DNA of 64,000 nt, taken from Marinirhabdus sp963799365 (lineage in GTDB: Bacteria > Bacteroidota > Bacteroidia > Flavobacteriales > Flavobacteriaceae). This document shows, in pieces, positions 18,205 to 25,137 of this stretch; position 1 is the stretch's first letter; the number at the start of each line of letters is the position of its first letter. Position numbers and translations under genes: made by a program. The notes under the pieces were generated by a model. It was given only the letters and a program-made list of their open reading frames with translations, was not told where the DNA came from and ran no database searches. The stretch lies in assembly GCA_963799365.1 (NCBI GenBank), contig CAWCWV010000015.1, positions 372,001-436,000 on the forward strand, read 5' to 3'.

Positions 18205-18220
18205 AATTTATAAGGAATCC

Positions 18221-18523
18221 TTATTTTTTTTCAAGTATCGTGCTGTTTTTATCTTCCTTCAATTTCATGCTCAACTCCATAGACAGGGCAGATCGTTCAA
18301 ACTTCATTTTACCAGCACCGGTTTCTAAGATACACGTCCCATCATCATTTAGATCAAGGATTTTGCCGTGCAAACCACTTTTGGTAATTACCTTATCACC
18401 TCGATTAAGGTCTGCAGCAAATTTTTTCTCATTTTTTGAGCGTTTCATTTGCGGGCGTATCATAAATAGATACACTACCAAAAACATTAAGATGAGTGGG
18501 GCAAAACTTTGTAATGATTCCAT
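18221..18523 (-). CDS. yajC: Preprotein translocase subunit YajC
   Basis: 100 residues: short N-terminus, one membrane helix at about 8-22, FMIRPQMKRSKNEKKF just after it (the YajC signature), then a small basic cytosolic domain (GDKVITKSGLHGKI). Accessory subunit of the SecDF-YajC complex. Lies 19 bases downstream of the DUF1573 gene, probably one transcript with it. Confidence 0.96.
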   Translation of the reverse strand: MESLQSFAPLILMFLVVYLFMIRPQMKRSKNEKKFAADLNRGDKVITKSGLHGKILDLNDDGTCILETGAGKMKFERSALSMELSMKLKEDKNSTILEKK

Positions 18524-18542
18524 AAATAGGTTTTAGTCGATA

Positions 18543-19022
18543 TTAGTTTCCGCTAAGTGGCGTTCCTGTAGCAGCACCGTCTGCAGCATTTACAAAAGCT
18601 TTAATCTGTAAAGTTTCTTTACCTGCTTTTGTGTTTGCTGTAATAGTTACTGTTTTACTTACTTGGTTTTTACCACTCCCGTTAAACTTAACTAACAACT
18701 CACCTGTAGCTCCTGGAGCAACTGGTTCTTTGGTCCAAGTAGGAACAGTACAACCACAACTACTCTTTGCATCTACAATTACCAAAGGTGCTTCCCCTGT
18801 ATTTGTAAATGTAAAAATAGTCTCAACGTTTGTACCTTGGTCTATAGTACCAAAATCGTGAACTGATTTGTCAAACTGCATTGCTGGAAATTTTCCAGAA
18901 TTTTCGTCTCTATCTGCTGCTGCTGCAACGTTTTCTTCTTTTACTTTGTCTGAAGCTTCGTCCTTACAAGAAGTAAAAATGAACGCTGAAAGTACAGCAA
19001 TGATCAAAAATGATTTTTTCAT
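18543..19022 (-). CDS. DUF1573 domain lipoprotein
   Basis: 159 residues, lipoprotein signal with Cys19 (SAFIFTSC). The mature part holds one DUF1573 (ASPM-SPD-2-Hydin-like) Ig domain: VHDFGTIDQG, FTFTNTGEAPLVI, SSCGCTVPTWTKEP, GKNQVSKTVTI. The family is very common in Bacteroidota and usually precedes yajC and nusB; its precise role is unknown. Confidence 0.93.
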   Translation of the reverse strand: MKKSFLIIAVLSAFIFTSCKDEASDKVKEENVAAAADRDENSGKFPAMQFDKSVHDFGTIDQGTNVETIFTFTNTGEAPLVIVDAKSSCGCTVPTWTKEPVAPGATGELLVKFNGSGKNQVSKTVTITANTKAGKETLQIKAFVNAADGAATGTPLSGN

Positions 19023-19075
19023 AGTATAAATTATTTTAAAAATTTCAAGGTGTAAAATTAACCATTTTTTTGCAG

Positions 19076-20018
19076 TTATTGCAAACCACGACCTAATTTA
19101 TTTAAAGTCTTATTTTCTGTGAACTCCTTCACAAGTTTGTCTAAGATTCCATTTATGAAAATACTGCTCTTTGGGGTGCTGTATTCTTTGGAAACTTCCA
19201 AGTACTCATTAATGGTAACTCTCACTGGAATTGAAGGAAAATATAAAAATTCTGCTATTCCCATTTTTAAGATTGTAAAGTCAATTTCGGCAATGCGTTC
19301 TTTGTCCCAGTTGGGGGTTTTACCGTCTATTTTCGAAGCTAATTTTTCTTCGTTTAAGATAACTTTTCGAAGTAATTGAATAGCATATTCCTTATCATCT
19401 TCGTTTTTGTACAAGGCAGGTATCACAGCAGCACTATTTCCTTCTGAAATTTTACCCAACATTTTTACGATAGCTGTATTTACAATAGGGAAATCGTCTA
19501 CCCACGTGAGTCGTCTATCTTCAATATACTCGTATAACTTTTCGTTGGGGGCAATAACTTCTTTGAATACTTTTACCAAGAATGTCCTGTCTTCTTTAAA
19601 TGAAGTTTCTCTTTGAGATAGATAATTGATATACCATTCTTTTGAAATTAGCTCTCTAAAAAGTATAGCAATATACTCATCGTTCTTCTTTCCAGTAATT
19701 CAATTTTTTCTTTTTCAGAATTTCCTGAAGAAAGGAATTTTCGGCTAAAAGCGCAATGGCTTTATTATCCACAAATCTTCTGCTAGGATTTAATTCTAGA
19801 TCTGTAGCCAAATGTTTCTGTTGCGATTTTTGCAAGTAATCTTCGGCGTGATTCTTTAAGGCAACCATACTTTGTAGCAATAACACGTAAAGATCGTGCA
19901 TTTGCTCTATGCTATACCAAAGAAACTTTTCCTGCTTATCCAGATCTGCGTGCTGTGTCTGGTTGAAAGCGTAAACAGATTGTAAAACTTTAACCCTAAT
20001 ATGTTTTCTCGTGAGCAT
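19076..20018 (-). pseudogene. nusB: Transcription antitermination factor NusB, split by a frameshift
   Basis: The normal flavobacterial NusB is about 310 residues. Here the start ATG at 20018 (MLTRKHIRVKVLQSVYAF) opens a frame of 113 codons that ends in TGA at 19679-19677, just after the Tyr-Trp-Lys-Glu-Glu residues. The remaining NusB sequence (DEYIAILFRELISKEWY onwards, to the stop at 19076) continues in the +1 frame and overlaps this stop. The shift must lie in the about 20 bases upstream of 19677, because the second frame is closed further upstream. A single extra C between GAA and GAT would explain it. No ATG is available for the second part; the first possible start is a TTG at 19579. 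Either a true one-base indel, a sequencing error, or recoding; NusB is normally needed for good growth, so an error or recoding is more likely than loss. Confidence 0.85.
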
Positions 20019-20039
20019 AGATAATAAAGAACTTTTGTT

Positions 20040-20078
20040 AAAAAAAAACAGCGCACAAAATTTGATTGATGTGCGCTG
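20040..20078 (-). terminator. Rho-independent terminator of the leucine dehydrogenase gene
   Basis: On the minus strand: CAGCGCAC, 14-base loop, GTGCGCTG, then nine T. It starts 30 bases after the stop codon of the leucine dehydrogenase gene. It sits between that gene and the nusB start, and overlaps a TATCTTTG promoter-like word at 20079-20086. Confidence 0.85.
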
Positions 20079-20108
20079 CAAAGATACTATATTCTATTGC
20101 TGAAAAAA

Positions 20109-21206
20109 CTATTTTTCGTTCTTTCTAGCATCTATTCTTGACTGAGCAATATCGAGTGCAGCTTGATGAGTTGTGATATCTTTTGCTTCAGCATTTTTCA
20201 ATATTTCTAAGGTGGTGTTGTAAATATTTTCGGTTTTACGGATAATCTCTTTTTTTCCATAGTTTTCTAACTCGGCATATACATTAATGATTCCACCTGC
20301 ATTAATCAAAAAATCCGGCGCATAAACAATACCTCTTTCCTGTAACATTTTACCGTGTCTTAACTCTTCAGCCAATTGATTATTAGCTGCCCCAGCGATT
20401 ATCTTCGCTCTTAATTGTTTAATAGTAGTATCGTTAATGGTTGCTCCTAACGCACAAGGGGCATAAATATCCATGTTTTCTGAATAAATATTATTACCTC
20501 CGTAGATATCTACATTGTATTTGTCTCTAACTTCTTCAAGACGTTCCTGGTTTATATCTGCAATGTATACTTTAGCACCTTCGTTCGATAAATGCTCTAC
20601 TAACGCTTCCCCTACATTTCCAATACCTTCTACATACACTGTTTTATCTTCCAGAACATCACTTCCGTATGCGTGTTTTGCTGCAGCTTTCATTCCCATA
20701 AAAACGCCATAGGCTGTAATAGGTGATGGATTTCCAGCTCCTCCTTTTTCTTCAGATATTCCAGTAACATATGGAGTTATTGTTCGTACTAAATCCATAT
20801 CGCCAGTTGTCATTCCTACATCTTCTGCTGTGATATATTTACCACTTAAGGAATGTACAAACTCTCCAAAACGTTTCATGAGTTCAGGTGTCTTTTGGGT
20901 TTTAGCGTCCCCAATAATCACCGCTTTACCGCCGCCAAGGTTTAATCCTGTAATTGCACTTTTAAATGTCATTCCGCGAGAAAGGCGTAATGCATCATTT
21001 AATGCATCCCATTCGCTGTTATATTGCCACATTCTGGTACCTCCCAATGCAGGTCCTAAGACTGTGCTGTGGATTCCAATTATTGCTTTTAATCCTGTAT
21101 CTTTGTCGTTGCAAAAAACAACTTGTTCGTGATTGTCAAAAGATAGTTGGCCAAAGACCGGAGCCATTTTTTTTAAGTCTTCTTTGTTTACTATGTCAGT
21201 TACCAT
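20109..21206 (-). CDS. Leucine (Glu/Leu/Phe/Val) dehydrogenase
   Basis: 365 residues, normal for octameric leucine dehydrogenase. N-terminal substrate domain contains GPALGGTRMW and the catalytic lysines Lys82 (FKSAITGL) and Lys94 (GGGKAVIIGD); the C-terminal Rossmann domain contains VEGIGNVGEALV. It reversibly deaminates branched-chain amino acids to 2-oxoacids with NAD. With HMG-CoA lyase in the same region it fits leucine catabolism, though the genes are not one operon. Confidence 0.94.
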   Translation of the reverse strand: MVTDIVNKEDLKKMAPVFGQLSFDNHEQVVFCNDKDTGLKAIIGIHSTVLGPALGGTRMWQYNSEWDALNDALRLSRGMTFKSAITGLNLGGGKAVIIGDAKTQKTPELMKRFGEFVHSLSGKYITAEDVGMTTGDMDLVRTITPYVTGISEEKGGAGNPSPITAYGVFMGMKAAAKHAYGSDVLEDKTVYVEGIGNVGEALVEHLSNEGAKVYIADINQERLEEVRDKYNVDIYGGNNIYSENMDIYAPCALGATINDTTIKQLRAKIIAGAANNQLAEELRHGKMLQERGIVYAPDFLINAGGIINVYAELENYGKKEIIRKTENIYNTTLEILKNAEAKDITTHQAALDIAQSRIDARKNEK

Positions 21207-21247
21207 AAATTGTGTTCAGTTTTTAAGATATCCTCAAAAAGGAGGTG

Positions 21248-21255
21248 CAAAAGTA
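21248..21255 (-). promoter_or_regulatory. -7 promoter box (TACTTTTG) for leucine dehydrogenase
   Basis: Exact TAnnTTTG match followed by CA on the minus strand, 41 bases upstream of the start codon. Confidence 0.5.
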
Positions 21256-21326
21256 GTCTTAAATTAATAATCCCGCAAAACAATAGTTGTCAAAACAATT
21301 ATATTTTAAAAAAAATTTAGCCCCAA

Positions 21327-23081
21327 ATGAAAGAACTACAGTATATTAATCGCTTTTTTATTAAATATAGAGGAAGGTTATTACTAGGGCTTATTGTAAC
21401 TATAATTGCTGCAGTCTTCAAACTATTTGTACCCATTGTTATTGGAGATACCGTAAATGTTGTAGATGAATACATTCGTGGCGAAACTACAGATCTTGCC
21501 TACGTAAAGTCTGAGCTTATTAAGAACATACTTTTAATTTTGGGAACTACCCTACTTGCCGCATTATTTACGTTTATTATGCGACAAACCATCATAGTCG
21601 TTTCCAGATATATTGAATTTGATTTAAAAAATGTGGTGTTTGAACAGTATGAACGCCTCTCTTTAAGCTTTTACAAGCAAAACCGAACCGGTGACCTAAT
21701 GAATCGCATAAGCGAAGACGTTGGTAAAGTGAGAATGTATGCTGGGCCTGCAGTAATGTACAGTACTACTACAATTACGTTGTTTATTGTAGTACTTTCT
21801 TATATGTTTTACAAGGCTCCAATACTAACCTTATATGTAGTTGCCCCCTTACCTATCCTTTCGTTCTTTATCTATAAATTAAGTAAAGCAATTCATAAGC
21901 GAAGTACTATTGTACAGCAAGTGCTTTCTAGACTTACCACATTTGCACAAGAGAGTTTTAGTGGAATTTCAGTTATAAAAGCGTATGGTATTGAACCAAG
22001 AATAAATGACGGCTTTGCAACACTTTCTGAAACGAGTCGAGACAAGAATATAGACTTAGCAAAGATACAAGCTTTGTTTTTCCCTTTAATGGTCTTACTT
22101 ATTGGTGCTAGTAACTTAATGGTTATTTATATTGGGGGTAACCAATATATCAATAATGAAATAGATTTTGGAACTATCGTAGAGTTTCTAATTTATGTAA
22201 ATATGCTTACCTGGCCCGTTGCCATTGTAGGATGGGTTTCCAGCATGGTGCAACAAGCAGAAGCTTCCCAAAAACGAATCAACGAATTTTTAAACGAAGT
22301 TCCTGCCATACAAAACACCGTTTCAAAAACTGAAACTGTAGCAGGCACCATTGAGTTCAACAACCTATCATTTACCTATCCAGATACTAATATAACCGCA
22401 TTAAAAAATGTGTCCTTTTCAGTAAAAGCTGGGGAAACACTTGCCATTGTTGGAAATACCGGAAGTGGTAAATCTACCATTCTAGAACTTATTGGAAGAT
22501 TATACGATGTGCAAAGCGGTACCCTAAAAATAGATGGCATTCCAATTGCCGAACGTAATCTAGACAATATTCGCCAGGCTATTGGTTATGTACCCCAAGA
22601 CGCATTTTTATTTAGCGATAGCATTAAGAATAATATAAAATTTGGCAAAGAAGAAGCAACAGATATAGAAGTGTTTGAAGCTGCTAAAAATGCAGCAGTA
22701 CACAAAAATATTGTCGGTTTTTCAAACGGATATGACACCATTTTAGGAGAACGAGGAATTTCACTAAGCGGCGGACAAAAACAAAGAGTTTCTATTGCGC
22801 GAGCTATCATAAAAGATCCAAAAATATTGTTGTTTGACGATTGCCTTTCTGCAGTAGACACCGAAACAGAGGAAGAAATCTTACAGAACTTAAACAATAT
22901 TTCAGCTAAAAAGACCACAATTATAGTAAGCCACAGGATTTCTTCAGCAAAAAATGCAGACACAATTATCGTACTGGAAAATGGTGAAATTATACAGCAA
23001 GGCGCTCATTCACAACTCATAAATAAGGAAGGCTACTATAAAGAATTGTATCATAAACAACTTTCTGAAAAAGAAATGTAG
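21327..23081 (+). CDS. ABC transporter, fused permease and ATPase (exporter type)
   Basis: 584 residues: six membrane helices in the first about 320 residues (ABC transporter type 1 domain), then an ATPase with Walker A GNTGSGKST at about 375-383, signature LSGGQKQR starting at Leu480, Walker B ILLFDDCLSAVD and a switch His in IIVSHRISSA. A half-transporter expected to work as a homo- or heterodimer, exporting lipids or hydrophobic compounds (MsbA/MdlB-like). Substrate not predictable. Confidence 0.94.
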   Translation: MKELQYINRFFIKYRGRLLLGLIVTIIAAVFKLFVPIVIGDTVNVVDEYIRGETTDLAYVKSELIKNILLILGTTLLAALFTFIMRQTIIVVSRYIEFDLKNVVFEQYERLSLSFYKQNRTGDLMNRISEDVGKVRMYAGPAVMYSTTTITLFIVVLSYMFYKAPILTLYVVAPLPILSFFIYKLSKAIHKRSTIVQQVLSRLTTFAQESFSGISVIKAYGIEPRINDGFATLSETSRDKNIDLAKIQALFFPLMVLLIGASNLMVIYIGGNQYINNEIDFGTIVEFLIYVNMLTWPVAIVGWVSSMVQQAEASQKRINEFLNEVPAIQNTVSKTETVAGTIEFNNLSFTYPDTNITALKNVSFSVKAGETLAIVGNTGSGKSTILELIGRLYDVQSGTLKIDGIPIAERNLDNIRQAIGYVPQDAFLFSDSIKNNIKFGKEEATDIEVFEAAKNAAVHKNIVGFSNGYDTILGERGISLSGGQKQRVSIARAIIKDPKILLFDDCLSAVDTETEEEILQNLNNISAKKTTIIVSHRISSAKNADTIIVLENGEIIQQGAHSQLINKEGYYKELYHKQLSEKEM

Positions 23082-23146
23082 TCAACCATTTGGCTTATTT
23101 GGATTTTTTTTTCACTTTTGGCAGACGTATAAAAACAAATACTACT

Positions 23147-23548
23147 ATGAGCGATACTTATTCGATGGAGAAAGAAGAAATTTACAGCAAAGTAATGCGC
23201 GCCGGTCGCCGTACTTACTTTTTTGATGTACGATCTACCAAAGCAGGAGATTACTACCTAACCATTACTGAAAGCAAAAAGTTTACCAACGACGACGGTT
23301 CTTTTCATTACAAAAAGCATAAAATCTACCTGTACAAAGAAGATTTTACAGAGTTTAAAGAGCACGTAAGTGAAATGATAGACTACATTATCGATGAAAA
23401 AGGCGAAGAAGTAATAAGTGAACGCCACCAAGCCGATTATAAAAAAGAGGATGAAATTGGAGGTCCGCAAACCGCTCCAGAAGCTGGTACTGTAGCAGAC
23501 GAGCCAGCAACAACCAACTTTACCGACATAGATTTTGACGATATATAA
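23147..23548 (+). CDS. DUF3276 PUR-alpha-like nucleic-acid-binding protein
   Basis: 133 residues from the ATG at 23147 (MSDTYSMEKEEIYSKV). A longer in-frame start at 23090 would add 19 residues rich in Phe that do not belong to the family, so it is rejected. The core (VRAGRRTYFFDVRSTKAGDY-like block, then ESKKF, HKIYLYKEDFTEF) is the DUF3276/PUR domain known to fold like eukaryotic Pur-alpha and to bind single-stranded nucleic acids. The acidic Pro/Thr tail is variable in the family. An IS3 element starts 10 bases after the stop codon and separates the gene from its terminator. Confidence 0.92.
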   Translation: MSDTYSMEKEEIYSKVMRAGRRTYFFDVRSTKAGDYYLTITESKKFTNDDGSFHYKKHKIYLYKEDFTEFKEHVSEMIDYIIDEKGEEVISERHQADYKKEDEIGGPQTAPEAGTVADEPATTNFTDIDFDDI

Positions 23549-23557
23549 TTGTAAAAA

Positions 23558-23582
23558 TGTCTAGTCCTAAATAACCGATACA
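23558..23582. repeat. Left terminal inverted repeat of the IS3 element
   Basis: 25 bp, starts TGTCTAGTCCTAAA; partner at 24926-24950. Confidence 0.85.
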
Positions 23583-23608
23583 GATTATTAAAGGATTAAA
23601 TTTATTAA

Positions 23609-24534
23609 TTAAAGCTGAACAATGATATCATTGTTCAGCTTTTTTGATTTGTACTGTTTTCTTTTCAGTTTATTCTGTGCGTGCATTTGTACAGGTGTGA
23701 GCATATGGTTTGACAAATGAGGTCTTTGATTGTTATAGATTTCTATTGCATTTTTTATGAGCGCCCTTTTTAATGCTAAGCTTTTGATATTTCTTGCCAC
23801 CCCAAATTCTTGTTTCAATATACCATTAACCCTTTCGGCGATTGCATTTTCATAGGGGTCATACTTTTCTGTCATACTTGAGCTTATGTCGTTGTCGTTA
23901 AGTAGTTGTTGGTACTCGTTGGAACAATATTGCAACCCCCTGTCGGAGTGATGTATCAGCGTTTGGTTCTTATGAACTCTTTTTTTAAGTGCCATACCTA
24001 GTGCTTTCAAAGACCCTGTCACGCTTAAGCTTTTTGACACATTATAACCTACAATTTTCTTTGAGTATGCATCTGTAATCAAAGCCAGGTAAGATGGGTC
24101 TGCCCTGGTTCCAACATAGGTTATGTCGCTGACCCATATGGTTTCTGGTTTTTCTATTTCAATAGTAGTGATAAGGTTCTTGTGTTTTCTGAAACGGTGA
24201 TGGGAGTCTGTTGTGATATGATAACTTCGCTTTGGTTTTATGAGCATATGGTTGGCTCTTAAAATTCTATAGAGTTTGTCCCTGCCCACATTTAAGATAG
24301 CAAGTTCAGCTTTGAGTAAATAGTACAACTTTCTTGTACCTAGTCTTGGCATAATACCGCGTATGTCTCTAACTAACGCTATAACCTTTTGAGCTACAAG
24401 TTGTTTGTAGGCTTTTGATTTGATGGATCTATAGTAAACCTGTCTGTTTACCCCGAGTAAATCACAGGTAGAAACTAACGTTTCTTTGTGTTCTTCTTTG
24501 AAGCGGTCGATAACTCGGGTTTGTAATTTTTTCT
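23609..24534 (-). CDS. IS3 transposase OrfB (DDE catalytic part, made by frameshift from OrfA)
   Basis: An internal ATG at 24352 gives 247 residues, but the frame is open upstream to about 24534 and reads QKKLQTRVIDRFKEEHKETL and GVNRQVYYRSIKSKAYKQLV, the normal N-terminus of IS3 OrfB with its HTH. Fusion with OrfA is expected by -1 slippage at A AAA AAT (24532-24526), where the two frames meet. The rve catalytic core shows Asp in WVSDITYVGTR, Asp in HHSDRGLQYCS and Glu in NAIAERVNGILKQEF, so the DDE triad is complete. The stop codon lies in a 30-base perfect palindrome. Confidence 0.9.
23612..23645. terminator. 30-bp perfect palindrome at the orfB end (terminator-like)
   Basis: Bases 23612-23641 are fully self-complementary (AAGCTGAACAATGATATC and its mirror) and followed by T on the + strand. 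It overlaps the last codons and stop of orfB. It may end incoming transcription from the DUF3276 gene, and so protect the element, as well as ending the transposase transcript. Confidence 0.7.
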
Positions 24535-24909
24535 GATTTGGATATCATATTCCTTCTCTGCCATATCTACCAGCATATCGAAGATGATGACTTTCTTATC
24601 CGCCCTTTCAGCAAGATGCTCTGCACGAGCCTTCTGTTTCTCCAATAGTTTGACTTTGGCCTCTAGTTCAAGGATTCTTTGTTCAGGTGTCTTTGCCACG
24701 GTTGTCTTAGATTGATTTTCCCAATCAAAGTTACCATATTTTCTGAGCCATTCCCTAATAGTAGATTTAGCTTGGATGCCATATTTGTGGCAAGCTTCCG
24801 TTCTGCTTAATTCACCAAGCTCTATTTCTTGGACAACTTGGAGTTTAAAAGAAATCGAGTAATCTTTCTGGGTACGTTTTACATAACCCGTGTTTTCTGA
24901 TGTTTTCAT
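24475..24909 (-). CDS. IS3 transposase OrfA (helix-turn-helix protein)
   Basis: 144 residues. HTH of the IS3 OrfA/InsN type at about 18-60 (SISFKLQVVQEIELGELSRT, ACHKYGIQAKSTIREWLRKYG), followed by a leucine-zipper coiled coil at about 78-115 (RILELEAKVKLLEKQKARAE). It binds the terminal repeats and, by -1 frameshifting near 24530, forms the N-terminal part of the OrfAB transposase. Start ATG is 17 bases inside the right terminal repeat. Confidence 0.9.
   Translation of the reverse strand: MKTSENTGYVKRTQKDYSISFKLQVVQEIELGELSRTEACHKYGIQAKSTIREWLRKYGNFDWENQSKTTVAKTPEQRILELEAKVKLLEKQKARAEHLAERADKKVIIFDMLVDMAEKEYDIQIRKNYKPELSTASKKNTKKR
24526..24532 (-). other. Slippery heptamer A AAA AAT for -1 frameshifting
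   Basis: OrfA frame reads AAA AAT; the -1 frame reads AAA AAA TTA and joins the open OrfB frame. Position and direction match IS3-type programmed frameshifting. Confidence 0.6.
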
Positions 24910-24925
24910 TACACTAGAGTTTTAG

Positions 24926-24950
24926 TGTATCGCTATTTTAGGACGGGACA
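24926..24950. repeat. Right terminal inverted repeat of the IS3 element
   Basis: 25 bp; its reverse complement starts TGTCCCGTCCTAAA and matches the left end at 20 of 25 positions. Confidence 0.85.
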
Positions 24951-24966
24951 AAATATATTTAACAAC

Positions 24967-24997
24967 AAACCGTCTCTTAATTAGAGGCGGTTTTTTT
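24967..24997 (+). terminator. Rho-independent terminator, probably of the DUF3276 gene, displaced by the IS
   Basis: Stem ACCGTCTCT / AGAGGCGGT (one G-T pair), 5-base loop, then seven T. With the IS3 element removed it would lie about 30 bases after the DUF3276 stop codon, the usual distance. Confidence 0.8.
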
Positions 24998-25011
24998 ATT
25001 TTTACGGATGT

Positions 25012-25110
25012 GGGCGTTTCCCATTTCTTCGCTGAAAAAGCGAAAAATGGGTCGGGCTTTCAGCTATATCCCCGATATCCATCGGGGGATGCCGCTTCAA
25101 TCCCTAACGC
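25012..25110 (+). repeat. REP-like structured intergenic element (GGGCGT...ACGC)
   Basis: Ends are GGGCGT and ACGC. Hairpin 1: CCCATTT-TTCGC paired with GCGAA-AAATGGG (25020-25051). Hairpin 2: ATCCCCGAT paired with ATCGGGGGAT (25068-25090). The linkers gtcgggctttcagct and gccgcttcaatccctaacgc are, from memory, conserved parts of a dispersed intergenic repeat in many Flavobacteriaceae genomes. Lies upstream of the M14 carboxypeptidase start. A 85-codon ORF over it is not a gene. Confidence 0.65.
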
Positions 25111-25137
25111 AATGCTTAAAAATTTACAACACCAACT

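Larger units (their letters stand above)
23558..24950 (-). mobile_element. IS3-family insertion sequence (1393 bp, intact)
   Basis: Bounded by 25-bp imperfect terminal inverted repeats at 23558-23582 and 24926-24950 (20 of 25 positions match; both start TGTC, share GTCCTAAA and CGATACA). The TG...CA ends, two overlapping ORFs in a -1 relation and a DDE transposase are typical of IS3. Flanks carry AAA on both sides, compatible with a 3-bp target duplication but not conclusive in this A-rich site. Both ORFs look intact, so it may still be active. It is inserted between the DUF3276 gene and its terminator. Confidence 0.92.

Noticed and set aside
20040..20086. NusB-controlled attenuator in the nusB leader
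   Set aside because: The hairpin is best explained as the leucine dehydrogenase terminator; kept only as a low-interest note.
23090..23146. Longer start for the DUF3276 gene
   Set aside because: Adds a Phe-rich segment foreign to the family; the ATG at 23147 matches the usual N-terminus.
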